DNA of 64,000 nt from Isoetes taiwanensis (taxonomy: Eukaryota; Streptophyta; Lycopodiopsida; Isoetales; Isoetaceae), in the NCBI GenBank assembly GCA_021234155.1, contig JAJEKV010000008.1:15623752-15687751 (forward strand). Reading direction: 5' to 3'. Under the pieces are notes generated by a model, which was not told the origin of the DNA, did no database searches, and saw only the letters and a list, made by a program, of their open reading frames with translations. Position 1 is the stretch's first letter. Each line of letters opens with the position of its first letter. Below are positions 1-12,800 of this stretch, piece by piece. The position numbers and the translations under genes were made by a program.

Positions 1-660
1 CCCCATGCAGCAGCTGGGGAATTCATAGACAAGGGTCGAAATCCATAATATTATTAAGCTCAAAAGGAACTAGGAATGGATACCTTCATTGGTACCAAGC
101 TTTAGTTGATATGTATGCTAAGTGTGGTCAGCTAAGGAGGCCGAGAAACTTTTGATAAGCTTCCCAGTTCGCATGTTGTGTCATAATTCAATGATAAGTG
201 GGTATAGCATGAGCTAGAAATGCACCAGGCTATACAGTGTTTTGAGGACATGCAAATACAAAATGTTAAACCGATGCCATTACATTTATTTGCCTTCCAA
301 GCATGTGGCCGTACAGCCTAGTTGTCAAGGGCCAAGAATATCTTAAGTTGATGCAAGAACAATGAGTGGCAATAAAATTCAACCAGACACATATTTGCAT
401 GATTGACATTCTTTAACGATCAGCCAATTACATGAGGCAGGAAACTGCTTGAAAACATGCCCTGTGCTTCATCCGGAGGAAGCATGGACAGCTCTTTGTC
501 AGCTCCTGTAAAGCAGGAGAAACAGAATTAGACTGAGGTGCTTTCTGTTAATTTGATCCATATAAACCCACAAAATTCTGCTTCTACGTGCTAATGGCAA
601 CATATTTTGAGTGCCCATAGATACATGATGCACATGATGGAGTGGAAGACCTTTCAAGTA
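1..660 (+). pseudogene. PPR gene 3' remnant (copy A)
   Basis: This corresponds to 25,541-26,163 of the PPR gene. It shows the same 'gatatgtatgc(t)aagtgtgg' S-motif core and the same 3' end. Small indels break the frame every few dozen bases, so no useful protein can be made. It is the last two or so PLS triplets plus the partial E region. The rest of this copy, if present, lies left of the window. Confidence 0.85.
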
Positions 661-1295
661 ATGAACCTCCTTTTTTTTTGGTTGGTTTTTGGGAGGGGGG
701 TGGGGTTAGCAATTTCACTGTCTCTACGGGAAGGTACAACTTTGGATCAACTTTTGCATGTTACTAAGAATCTATGATGTGCAGGATCAGCATTTACCAA
801 AAGACCACAACCAATCAATTATATGCCCTAAGCTCTGGCCGAAGACGTACAATAACGCTTATCCATGTGTATATACACATTTTGCGTAAATTGCCTCATT
901 AAAACATTAATGATTTTACCAGCAATTTTACTTCTTGAAGCAATTCATTCCTTTTACAAGCTGGGACCATATAGCAAACGTGGGATTTGTTATTTATCAC
1001 CTGTTACTGTATCAGAGACTGGCCCACCAACTCCCCAACTGGTTTAGAGAGAGACTGAACACTACGCAGATGCTGCATGCTTATGGAAGATGAAATTCAG
1101 CTTAACAATTACTACTAAAGATGTGCGTGTATAAGTTTTCTTCAAGGTCCTGCACTCCAATTATTCAACCAACTATAGACGAAATAAAGAATACAAGGCT
1201 AACAACACAAACAACATACAATAACAAGAACACATGAAAGCAGAACCACATATTCCAAGCATCCAATATTAGCATCCAATCTCATCTGTCTCCCC

Positions 1296-1704
1296 TCAAT
1301 CTTCTCTGGGCAACGGTTGCACAACGCCAACAATGACAATTTCAAAATGAATTGAAGCAGCACCATAAATAAAGAAGAAAAGAAAATGATTACCTAAAAT
1401 CTCTTCTTTGACAAGCCACAAGGTATCACAGATAACGTCAAAGCTAGGACGCATTCCATCATGATGTCCGATGCAGAAGTGTATCAATGCTTTAAGCTTA
1501 GTAGCAGGAATGTTGTTCTAGGCAAGTCTTGCCAGTCTCTGTTTTTGCAAGATCTAACCTCCCAGCGCTTTGAAGCAACAAGCTGAAACAAACGCTCAAA
1601 GCTATAGACATCCATCTTCGTGAATAATATTTCTTTTTGGCCCTCTCTAGCATTTCAAACATCAAATTGCCTTGCATGTTTTGTGAGTTACTGTCTCAAA
1701 ATTG
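1296..1704 (-). pseudogene. Kinase C-lobe fragment, unit 1 (copy A)
   Basis: The minus strand reads a kinase C-lobe tail containing HHDGMRPSFDVICDTLWLVK, equivalent to 26,900-27,224 in copy B. It keeps the subdomain XI-type 'RPSF' signature and the exon end before a gtaatc donor. The frame is broken upstream by indels. It directly abuts a LINE reverse-transcriptase piece, as in copy B. Confidence 0.7.
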
Positions 1705-2085
1705 TGAGTTTGGACCAGTGTTCTAAAAAGCATTCACACAGAGGGCTCCAATTTGAAGAGAGATCCCATGACATCTTGTCCACATGCTATACAATGCATT
1801 TTACCTCCTGTAACTCTCTCTTTGTTTACACATTCCTTCCATCTGTAATTAGAGCAGATTTCTAAGCCAAGATACATACTTATAACTCTTCACCAACTCA
1901 ATCTGATCCCCCTTAAATTCAAAATAAGGTCTCTGGACTGTGCCAAACACCATACATTTGGTCTTTTTCATGTTCACCTTCATGCCTCTCATATCACAAA
2001 ACGAGGCTAAGTTATTTAAGTGCTGCAATCCCTGGTGTGTCAGATAACAAAACTACATCAGTTCGCATTATATAGTAATATTGCT
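1705..2085 (-). mobile_element. LINE reverse-transcriptase fragment (copy A)
   Basis: This is the counterpart of 27,225-27,597. The minus strand reads pieces of a non-LTR reverse transcriptase tail (MRGMKVNMKKTK, YFEFKGDQIELV). The YADD-encoding segment at its right end is garbled here ('ttcgcattatatagtaata'), whereas in copy B it is intact. It is an internal fragment with no 5' or 3' element end. Confidence 0.75.
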
Positions 2086-2331
2086 CATTAAAACATTAAT
2101 GATTTCTACTACATTTACTAGCAATTCATTCTTTTATGTTGGGACCATAAGCAAATGTGATTTGTTATTATTACCTGTTAATAAAGGCAGCACAGCAGAG
2201 ACTGTCCACCCAACTCCCCAACTGGATAACAATATGAAAATAGAGAGAGACTGAACAATTACGGCAGATACTGCATGTTTACGGAAGATGATGTGCGAGT
2301 ATAAGTTTTATTCTAAGGTCCTGCACTCCAA

Positions 2332-3650
2332 TTATTCAACCACAACTGAGACGAAACAAAGAATACAAGGCCAACAACACAAACAACACAAGCAATAACA
2401 GGAACACACGAAAGCAGAACCATATATCTCCACATCCAATATTAGAACTCTACATCTCCAAGCATCCAATATTAGAACTTCATTTCTCCAAGCATCCAAT
2501 CTCATCTGTTCCCTCAATCTTCTTCAAGTAAACGTGCTGCACAACGCCAGCAATGACAATCAAAAATGAATTGAAGCACATAAATAAATAAAGAAGAAAG
2601 AAAATTACCTAAAATCTCTTCTTTGACAAGTTTTCACAAGGTATCACAGATAACGTCAAAGCTAGGACGTATTCCATCATGATGTCTGATGCAGAACTGT
2701 GAATAATGCTTTTGCTACAGGAATGTTGTCTTCAGGTAAGTCTTGCCAGTCTCTGTTTCTTGCAAGATCTAATCTAGCGCTTGAAGCAACAAGCTGAAAA
2801 CAAATCAGCCCAAAGCTATAGACATCCATCTCTAGTGAATATTTCTTTTGCCCTTAGCATTTCAAACATCAAATTGCTCTGCATGTTTTTGTGAGTTACT
2901 GTCTCAAAATTGTCTCCAGAGACACTAAGATCAGCAAGGTTGATGAGTAGGTTCCATGAGTACCCCCCAGTCAGTATAATCCCATTGAGCTTTGACCAGC
3001 AGGTTAGAGGGTTTGAGATCACTCATGAAGCATCGGCACTATGCAAAATGCCTCATTCCTTTAGCTATTTGATGCATCACCTCGCGCCCGTAAATCGAGT
3101 CCGGGATCAATTCAACTGACTGAATTACACAAAACCGCCTTCCCAGCGCTTTTTAGATCCTTTTTATCTGTAGTCTCCAGCACAAGTCTGTTTCTGCTAC
3201 TGCTGCCTTCTTTGTAGACTGTTAGTTGATGAATCAAGGGTCAAAGGAACTTAAGTCTTCACAGCTACAGGTATGTTATGCCACATTGCATGCTCTACAG
3301 TTCCTAAAGTTGCTTCTCCTGTCTACTTTCTTCCATATACAAATCATCTTCCTTAATTTCTATTGGCTCCTCTAATCCTTGTAGCAAACTAGAGACCAGA
3401 CTACTAAATGCATCAGATTCACTTCCACTTCTCTTAAAAGCTGTGATCCTTTTTGAGAGCAACCCTTGTCATCCTGAGATGCTGGTTGAACACTAGATTT
3501 CAAGCAGGCGAGCTGAGAAGTCACTTGTTCAAAATTCTGCTGTTTCTGGAAAGCACGTGAGATGGGTTTAGAAAATGCAGAACAAAACGGTTGATCATGT
3601 GAGTAAGATATTCTGTTGCATCATCAATAATCAAGCAATCCAAAATAACT
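2332..3650 (-). pseudogene. Protein kinase-like gene, unit 2 (copy A)
   Basis: This is equivalent to 27,831-29,151 in copy B. Recognisable minus-strand pieces include the C-lobe (NFETVTHKNMQSNLMFEML), the region of the catalytic loop, and the acidic N-terminal exon near 3,340-3,600. Indels interrupt all of them, including the catalytic-loop HGDLKPSN block, which is scrambled here. It is non-functional as written. Confidence 0.75.
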
Positions 3651-3769
3651 GAAACTAAAGTAACATGAAACTAAAGTAACAGGCAAAATTGCGGTAGATA
3701 GATAGATATAAAACATTCCCTGTTCCCATAATAACGTCCACTAAACCCACTAGACTTATTCGCCGTCAC

Positions 3770-4145
3770 CAATGCCCACTAAATTGACATTTGAATTTCG
3801 TATTGACTTGCACACTCTTACCAATGTTACATCTCTGACATTTTGAATTTCATATTGACTTCAACACTTAAATTTAAATGTCCACTAAAATTGACATCTT
3901 GAATTTCATATTGATCTACAAATATTTTTACCAACCACAAAATTTTAAATTTTGACATTATGAAATTTTGTCATTTGGCAATAATTTATTCACATCCACA
4001 ACAATTCTCGACATTTTGAATTTCATATGACTTGGCAATAATTTAAAGAATTCGCGATTGACTTCATGACACGAAAGATTTTGAATTTCATACGGACTTG
4101 GCAATAATTTAAGAATCATGTACCTACCTGGGCAATAATTTAATG
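3770..4145. repeat. AT-rich minisatellite, ~56 bp unit (copy A)
   Basis: Repeated phrases 'gacattttgaatttcat' and 'cttggcaataattta' recur about every 56 bases with drift. The counterpart is 29,290-29,690 in copy B. No coding content is visible. Confidence 0.75.
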
Positions 4146-4199
4146 AAAGATAGTTCCCCGCTTATGCATTCAAAACGACAATGACTTTTCTCTGCATTT

Positions 4200-4450
4200 G
4201 AGTTGGATGTTTAGCCCATGTATTTAGCCTTTTATTCTAAAACAACATTGTCACCCCAAAACGATGGTCATGAATTCCAGTGGCAAGTCATATGCTACAT
4301 AAATCGAGATGTCGCTTTTTGTAAAGAATTTATAAGATTGCCTTCCTCCTCCTCTACATGAAAATTTGATGTGTTCTCTTATTATCAATTTCCACAATTG
4401 CGATCGGGCCAATTGGGCAACTTCTATAGAGGTGCAAGTGAAGAAGGCAT
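4200..4450 (-). pseudogene. Exostosin-like (GT47) exon fragment, copy A
   Basis: This matches 29,746-29,943 on the minus strand. In copy A the segment encoding YVYDLPLEF is disrupted by inserted bases ('catatgctacataaatcgagatgtcg'), so the fragment is recognisable only through its copy B partner. No neighbouring GT47 exons are visible. Confidence 0.5.
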
Positions 4451-4469
4451 GCTATAGTCAACACCAAAC

Positions 4470-5480
4470 CAGCCTTTGCTTTTTTTTGAAGAACTGCGGT
4501 CATCAATATATTAAAAGAATGGTAATATTACAAAGCAAGTGAGGAGGAAGGAGAATCGCCCCAAAGAGACAAATGATATCTCGACACTCCACAACAAACT
4601 CACGTAAAACCGTGAACTCTACCGGTGACATCGCTCTTGGCTACAAAGTTTTAATAATTAGTTAGTGTGCGCATTTGATTTGTATGGGTAGTCTCCTAGC
4701 GACAACTAAGATAAATAGATGCAATGAGGTCTAATAATTAAGTATGATTCATCATAGTATCTTTTCCCATTCTCTCTCTCACATAATTCCCTAAAAGACA
4801 TTTGTAATTTCTTATTGACATGTCTCTAGAGCGCGGTTCAAACGCAGCGCCTTCTTGCCCACCTTGCTGATTCGCCCAAAAAGTGAAATAACAATCCCAT
4901 CTTCTTTTTATTTTGGGGATATCGCTATTCCGTACAAGGAACGCCGCAGATCTTACGCCGCGACGCTCCTCCACTTCATGCTCGCCTCCTGCCGCGACGG
5001 GTTGCCGTAATTGGACGCGCCGGTGAATGGCCCAAATTTTGAACTTGGGCACCAAAGATACGCCCCTTCCTGGGCTAAGGCACGGTGCAATTTTGAATCT
5101 CAAGTGGCGGTGCACCTTTGAGAAATTCGGTCTTGAGAAATTCAGACAGTCGAAGTTCCCAACCTTTACCGCCGCTTTGGTGCTTCAAAGAATTTAGGCT
5201 CGCACTGTCGCGATTTGTGTAATGATCGTTCTTGAGTTGGGTCCGATATGCCTGATCCTCGGTTTCGGGCTTAGTTTAGGTGAGCCTTTTCTATGCTTTA
5301 TTATTTGTCGGATTTAACTCTAACTTGCGTGACCTCGCTCATTAGCCTTTGAGGTTTTTCATAACTTGGAGGGTTCGCGGATTCAGCTTCACGTTGCGAC
5401 CATCGCTATTCTCGATTTCGTATCCTAATTTCTCAGTTTTGCAATATACAGTATTTGGCTCTAAATAAGGCGAATTCCAG
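4470..5480. other. Non-coding stretch of the duplicated block (copy A)
   Basis: This corresponds to 29,950-31,000 in copy B. I see no recognisable gene, only short unconvincing open frames. Sequence around 4,950-5,100 is more GC-rich and especially rich in CG pairs relative to copy B. Confidence 0.5.
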
Positions 5481-7050
5481 CCAAACATGCTACAGCATAC
5501 CTTTAGAAGGAGATAAATGGACCGCTGCATCCAAATATGATGATCGGTGACTCAATGACGCTTTGAGCTTTGGGTTTTTCTTGAAAAATGGTGAACTGAT
5601 TATCTTGATGTATCTTGATGAGTTCTATTTGTTGGGGAAGATAGCGTATGAATGAGCAGTTGGAAGGTCCCCGATGACCACATAGCCTATTACACGATGG
5701 GCATTGCGCGATATTTACTTCATGTGCAAGATTCTTTTGCATATGAACAATGGTCTTGAATCATCTAGTTAAATTTTTAATATTGTGTTTTCTCTACGCA
5801 AACACTTAGCTTTTTAACTAACTGCTGTTTGTGCTCTATGCCGCCAGTATGTGAGAAAGGCAACTATTCAAACATGAGAGAAAATCTTTGGATCCGATGA
5901 TGCATCGTTTGGTATAAGATCATCCTCAAAGCCACGATTTAAGTTTTGGACAACAAAACCTAACGCCGCTTTGTGGCATCTTCCATGTACTCATCGCCTT
6001 CTACAAAAGGTGTAAATTGATTATGTATTTTCGTAATTTGTAATAGACTTAGTATTCCCTTTCCATTGCAAAATTTTGAGCAAAATTGTTCCTTCTTCTA
6101 AGCTTTCGGATGTTGGGCCAGACTTCACTCAAAATGGCGAATATTGCCCGAACCGCTCATCTTCATTTCCGCCATTTTGCAAGCTGCCATGCTTGATGCT
6201 CACCGCAAAAGTTGTGGAGCTTGGTTTTTCAAAATGTGCATTCCAGCCAACATGTTACAAAGCATAGCTTTAGAAGGAGACAATGCAATCGGGCCATCCG
6301 CCATGGATGATTGCGACTCAATGACGCTTGAGCTTTTAGTTTTTTCTTGGAAAATGGTGAATCGTGATTATCTTGATGTACCTTTGATGAGTTCTATTTG
6401 TCAGAAGGTAGCGTATGAATGTTTCCAATGTAAGCATCACACATATACAGACAAGCATATCATTGAGAAAGATTCTGAGATACCAAGAAATGCGTACCCC
6501 AATCAGTCCTTTGAAGAAATATTGTAATTTAAAATATTATCCATTGCATTTTACATAATCTCTCTTCAAACTTCTAGCTAGAGATCTAGTTGAAAATTTA
6601 GCTCTTCTAGAGCTTTGAATACCAGAGTAATGCAAGATAATGTAGGTGATAAAGCAGGTTGGAAGGTTCCTCGCTGGACCACGAGTCTATTACACAAAGA
6701 TGGGCATTGCAAAATTTTATTTATCATCATGTGCAAGATCCTTTGCATAAGGAACAATGGTCTTCGCTAATCATTTGAAGCTTAAATTTTAATATTGTCG
6801 TTTCTAACAAGAACACTGCTAGCTTTTAACTCCATCTGCTTGTCCGCTCTATGTCGCTATTATGTGAGAAAGGCAAATCATTCAAAACATGAGAGAAAAA
6901 TCTTTTTGATCCGATTTATGCATCATTTTATGGTAAGATCATCCCCAACCACGATATTGAGTTTTGCACAACAAAAACCTAACGTCAGCTTTTGTGGTAT
7001 CTTCCATGTAATTAGTCAAGATCTACAAACTGTAAATTGATTCTGTGATT
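5480..7050. repeat. Internal tandem duplication within the block (copy A)
   Basis: Two related ~0.6-0.8 kb units follow each other. Both carry 'attccagccaa(a)catg', 'gggcattgc', 'caagatcctttgcata'-like phrases and 'gtgagaaaggcaaatcattcaa'. The second unit has an extra ~240 bases including 'gtaagcatcacacatata'. It equals 31,000-32,660 in copy B. No protein family is recognised. Confidence 0.65.
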
Positions 7051-7494
7051 TTCGCTAGGCTAAAGATAAACTATAGCTTTTAAAAGGTCCAAATATACGT
7101 AATAAAATTGCTGAACCCAGCTTTCTACATTTGCAAAAGGTAATATCCTCGCTCTAATTCGCTCTTGGAGTTCCTATTTGTTCATCACTGCCTTTGGAAT
7201 ATTGGAAGAGAAGACATTGGAAATCAAAGTTGACAAATGCGCTTTATTAGATCCTCGCTTTTGTACTCGCGAAAATGTATTTATCTTTTGCTTACCATTA
7301 GAGCATATTATTCACATGCATTAGAGCATCTATGGTGCTCTAATTCTTTTGTAAACAAATGCATACATGGGCAAATAAGAGAACCAACTTTGACCAGCCA
7401 TAAACCATAAGTCGCTCTTGTATAGTGTCGTGCAGACAATTTCTTTCTGGATGTAATTTCATAACACTTTGTCCATTCTCCACATATCCGTGTT

Positions 7495-7660
7495 CATGTG
7501 TATACTCCACTGGTGTTGAAAATGAGCTTCAAATGGCTAAAATGAGTATCCGCAGCAACTAACAGAAGTTAGACGCCACGGACAAGCCGGCCACTACCAA
7601 GGATTTGAGGCCAATCAAGACGTACTTGTTTGCACGCTCACAAACCTCAGCTAATTTTCT
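7495..7660 (+). pseudogene. DUF547-like exon fragment (copy A)
   Basis: This is homologous to 33,088-33,252. The start 'gttcatgtgtatactcca' is clear, but single-base losses after it destroy the frame that in copy B reads VHVYTPAGVENEL. Confidence 0.45.
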
Positions 7661-7667
7661 GGTGCCT

Positions 7668-8215
7668 TTTACAGAAGAAAGTAGTTCTCCAGCCATACAA
7701 TGAAGGAAATATGCTCTGTCAACAAGCAAAGGCTTTGTCTACGTAAGTTGTTTTATCACCGTAAATCACCAACATGCCTAATACACAATACATAGTGTTT
7801 CTCAATTGCCGAACCGGGACATTTGTCTTAAATATTCCCCATAAATAGGTTATTCAAACGAATAAGCAATATTTCTTATCTGTGAGCAAATTATCTCATC
7901 TAGGGGCTGATCTCAGAAAACCATTACGCTTGTCAATCAGCAATGGAACATTTCGTTGATCGTGACAGATGCATGTTTATTATGAATGCATGTTTGTTAG
8001 ATGTGAATTGATGTTACACAATGGCAAGGTACCTCGCCATGAGACAAATAATAGCATGCTAGGGATTTTGTTTAGACGCACTGACATTGCTCATCTCTTT
8101 ATTTCAGACATAAGGTCCGTGCCTTCCACATTTGCAAAATCACTCTAAGCTAGAGCGATGGCAATAGCAAAGGAGAAAGAACTCAAGCAAGAATGTATAA
8201 ATCACATTCCTTTTT
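7668..8215 (+). pseudogene. GET1-like exon pair (copy A)
   Basis: This is homologous to 33,277-33,821. The splice acceptor 'tttacag', the start 'aagaaagtagtt', the end 'caaaggctttgtctac|gtaag', and the second exon text 'atttgcaaaatc...agctagagcg' are present. Indels break the reading frame in both exons. Confidence 0.5.
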
Positions 8216-8616
8216 TATTTTCCCGATGTATTCTAATAAATTCCTAAATTCTTGGGTGTGAAATGGAATATGATCCTTTTTTCCGTAAGTTCTTGAAAGA
8301 ACATTCTATTTTACTTCATCTCAATTCTTGCAACATAATAATGCCTAATTATGCAAATGTGTCTTCACGTGGAGGAAAATGCCGCTCACATCTCTCCACT
8401 GTGCAATGGGCCTCATTGTTGGCTACTTCCCCAACACTTTTAAAAGTGCCTTTGAATCTTTCTTTTCAATGCTAATAATGAGTCAAGGTTTGGCACCTCT
8501 ACTTCGTGATCGAAAGACCGAAAAGTTTAGTGTCTTGTATCTATCTTGCTTCTTGGATAACCCATGAAGAAAGTAAATGGGGTTGTTCTGAGGTATTTGC
8601 CTTTTATTCTCCAAAT

Positions 8617-8805
8617 TAGGTCTTCTACATCAGAAGTATAACTATTCAACATAAGATGATCCATTGTGCATGTGGATCCCTTTTTCTTTTAGATAATTTT
8701 TCCAAATTTAGGTCTTCTTACATTGTGAAGTATAACTATTCAACATAAGGTGGATCCATTGTGCATGTGGATCCCTTTTCTTTTTAGATAATTTTTTTGT
8801 TCACA
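8617..8805. repeat. 95 bp tandem duplication (copy A)
   Basis: Two consecutive copies of a ~95 bp unit containing 'ggatccattgtgcatgtgga'. The first copy has lost a few bases. The same pair sits at 34,237-34,426 in copy B. Confidence 0.8.
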
Positions 8806-8809
8806 TGTA

Positions 8810-9840
8810 TATCTCTACAATTGTGGTGGTGTGGACTTTGCCATCTAACTCGTGCAAATTTACCACTAGGTTAGATGATGTCATGGTTGTATATATTACC
8901 TACAAAAGCAAATAAAATGTGTCTACCATTTGAAATTAGTTGTAGTGGTTCATATGTTAAGGGTTTCTGCATGTTAAAGTTCGGGATGTTCATATGTTTT
9001 CAAATGATACGACATCCGGCTACACGCTTAAATTTATGTAGATACAAGAAAGCCTTAGCTATTCTTCTCAATCGAGGAAAAGCACTAACCATCATGGTAA
9101 TTTGTTTTGCACCTGCTAAAGATTCAAAGAATTGTATCAGGCATGAAACATACAAAGTGTAACTCATTGGGGCAACAGCCTACGCTATTAAAACCACAAG
9201 AAGTAAATTGTCCGGAATTTTTCTACTTTGTATATAGAGCCTTTCAATGCATATATTCACTCTAAACTTCAAATAAGATCCTTAACCACAAAACGCCTTT
9301 ACCATTTATTTGGTCTTTGAACAAATCATCATTCCTGGTGCATTACACCGGGACCGTATGAAATAATGCATGCGGTACCTTAAGGGGGTTTATTTGGTAT
9401 TTCCGCACGATAATGCGACGGTGACATAAGGGACCAAAATGTACCCACGCTAGGGGTAGGATGCACAGTCTACCCCAATTTTTTTCGCCAGATAATGCTA
9501 GGGTATTGTTTTTTTTTTGTTCGAGTAATCTTCGAGGGCTCCCTTCGACGGGCTAGTCAAGGCTCGCATCTCGAAAAGCTGTTGGAGCTTCCCATGTGGC
9601 ATTAGGGCGCCTCTTCCTTACCGCTTCCAGCAAATTCGGCCGTCTCGCCGGTGCGATTCACTTCGGGCCGTCTCGCCTAAAGATTCACTTCTTCTGCCGT
9701 ATCTGGGCCAGTGTGATTCGGTCGATTCTCTTCCGAGTTCTAAGCAACTTCATTTGGTCGGCATTTGCATTTCACCGTATTCGGGCTATGCGATATGATC
9801 GTGATTCTCTTCCAGTTCTCTAAGTAAATCTCATTTGGCT
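8810..9840. other. No gene recognised (copy A)
   Basis: This corresponds to 34,430-35,510. It includes a T-run followed by 'gttcgagtaatcttcgaggg', conserved in both copies. Several short open frames exist but none resembles a known family. Confidence 0.5.
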
Positions 9841-9849
9841 CCGGTGATT

Positions 9850-12800
9850 GGCATGGCACAAGAAGATACAAGAAGGCCGGTTCATTTTTCTGCAGAAGAC
9901 TGATCGGTATGCATTGCCCACCAAATCAGAGTTACAAAGTTGTTGTTCAAGAGAGATAGAAGTAGATGAGTTAGATGCCTCATGGGCAAAAAACTTTGTT
10001 TCGGTTTACGACGATTCCCATTTCACGGCGTGAAGAGAGGCATTTTGTCGGAAAATACAGCTTTGAAGTTGCATTTCTAACAACTGCATTGGGGCAAGCC
10101 GAGTGAACCCAGATGTGAAGTACCAATGCCACGAATGTGATATCCCCAAAGAAACTTTGAGAATGTGCCTACCACTTGCCAAAAAACCTCCTGATCGAAC
10201 CGCATTGATGTTGTGATAACTAATTCTTCAAAAGCACGCATTTAAAACATATGCAAGGTATAGAACTCCATATTCATACTACATTTGCTTTTCCCTTACT
10301 CTTCATTGCACGCATGACGACAATACACTCGACAGTAACTTTCGCTGATGGCTCTAGAGAGGTCACTATGATGCAAATCAAAGCTTGCAAAACCCGGAGA
10401 AGTAGCGTACCAAAGACGACGCCTAGATAATGCAAAGAGCAAACTTTATGCAATCAATGCATGATAAGTTTGAGCTCACTTCATGACGAGGATGGGAAAG
10501 CTTTCGTGTTCAAAATATTTTGTCGAATGTAATAGTACATGGAAATGTAGTGAAGATATGTGGTATAACTTCCTTTCTTCTATTGCAAACCAAGGCCCAT
10601 CCGACAAATATTTTGCTAGGTGAAAGAAGATGAAAGTCTGCGCCCTTGGTGCGTGCCGATTTTTTGATCAAGAGCTCATTGTTGGAAATAAAATTGTAAA
10701 CTTTGGGAACTATTTGATCCATAACATTCTATTTTTTAACTATTTCCTATTGATTCGATGCACGTAAGAACGTGAACAATTTGCATTGAAGCCACAATAA
10801 AAGAGTTCATTCTACGAGTGCAGCCAAACAGTCAATGGAAAATGCACTTCATTCTCGCTTATGTCTCTATCCGCTGGAGATTACAGCTAACCTCAAGAAG
10901 ATCCTCATCAATTGCGACATTTGCTCAAGGGGTTTAAAACTTTTCCACCAAGTGGTAAACCCTCCGCTTCTTTTTATAAGGAAGCATGATACTTTACGCG
11001 TTGGAGTTTCTTTAATATAATTTGTTGTTGAGCTTTAATGGTCAGATGTGCCAAAACTTCTTCTCGAAGTTTTAAATTTCGCCACGTACCAATGCTGGCC
11101 CATAGATTTTCTATCTTTTTCCCATGATCCGGCTGGAATGGCAAGGAAATGGAGCAGACCAGCAGGCAGAGCGTGATCTCCGCGGTGAGCAGATTCAGGT
11201 AAGATTTAACCGACAACAGGACCTAAACTTAGAAGCGTGAAGGGAGGAAAACTAGCACTAGTGGTTAATTTGCATCCAGACAAAGAAGGACTTCTAATTA
11301 CTCGTTTCTTGCTAATGAACTTATCCTAAATAGCATCACCCAGCATCAAGATTCTAAATTGCAAGGTAAACTTACAAGGTTGATAAATATCGCATCAAGC
11401 ATCATTCTTAGTCATGCCCACTCGTGAGAACACTGCATACTTCTCTCTCAGATTCACTAAAACACCCCCGCCGCCTTTGAAATGTGCACTAAGTGAGAAG
11501 ATCGGCCGCATCTTACCGATGGCGGTCTCTATTCTTTCAACCTCAAGTATTTCAGCAAGACGGTTGAGTCCACCATGCGAAGGTTGCTGTCACGTAACTT
11601 CATGAGATATTTGATCATAAATGGTAGAAAGTACATCTTGAGGAGGCCGAAGAAATCGTGTTCATCACGCGTAAGGTTCAATCGGTCAAGAAAATGTGGA
11701 TCTTCTTTGCATCTAGTCATGCAGTTCCGCAGAATATGCAGGTCCGCCTATAGCTTCAGCTTGAAACGAAGGTGCATTTGACAGAATGCTTTATTGACTT
11801 ACATTGTAAAGAATGACAAGATACTTCGTACATGCAACTTCACTTACAAAGGTACGCAATTTTATTGATCATTTTCTCCGGCTGCATGTTTGCCAATGTG
11901 CCAGGCGCCTTGGTTCGTTGATATTTTGTGGATAAAGCTGCTGCGTGAACTTTCCCGCAAAATTCAAACATGAGAACAATGACGATGATCAACAAATAAT
12001 GTGAAGCTCATCTTGGCTATCATCCTCGCTTTGACTATCTCGCCAAAGGCGTAAATATTATTATTTCACTTAATTTACACCGAATTTACTCAAACAATGA
12101 GGCTTACTGCACTGTTTTAATGAGATAACATTTTGAGCCGCTTTGAAAGCATGTTCAAGCATTGGAGCAATAGATCGTAAGTGTACTTATTCATGAGCAA
12201 TAATTTCTAGCTTTGTGGACCTAATATAAAGATTTGTCTTTACGTGATATCATAGTATCGAGAGAACATATTACATCCCAAGCTCATGTTAAGAAATAAG
12301 GAAGACAATAGAAAAAACCGTCAGCCATCTAAGTTCTCTCCACTCTAGAGGCAAATCGAAATCGCTGTTCACTTTCATGCCAATGCAGGTAAGGTTTTTC
12401 AAATTTTAGGCAATCGGGCTTATTTATGTTCAATGTTTAACTTATTTTGTTGGTCAATAGTGTCAAGTACAAAGAATGGTACGTTTGAAAGGTGGTCAAG
12501 TGGAGAAGGGATCAAGTGTCACGTGAATGGGAAGTAAGTCAAGATTGTAAGAAATAGGAATAGTGGTCCAATCCCTACCAATTTATAAGATTGTAAATCC
12601 AGATATTTTCGGAATCATGTTGGGGGTTCTCAAAAGGTAGTTACGTATATAATAGCTCTAAATCCATAGATATAAAGCCTTTTGGTGATATTAAGCGCGG
12701 AGGGAATTGGTATAGTGAGCCACATGTCGATTAGCATTCCAGCCAAGAAGGCCCAATTTCTAACATTTCGCAAGATGACGCTATGTCTTCGCTTCTCATC

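Noticed and set aside
4738-5115. A 125-codon minus-strand frame in copy A
   Set aside because: The frame is not preserved at the equivalent place in copy B and has no recognisable motif.
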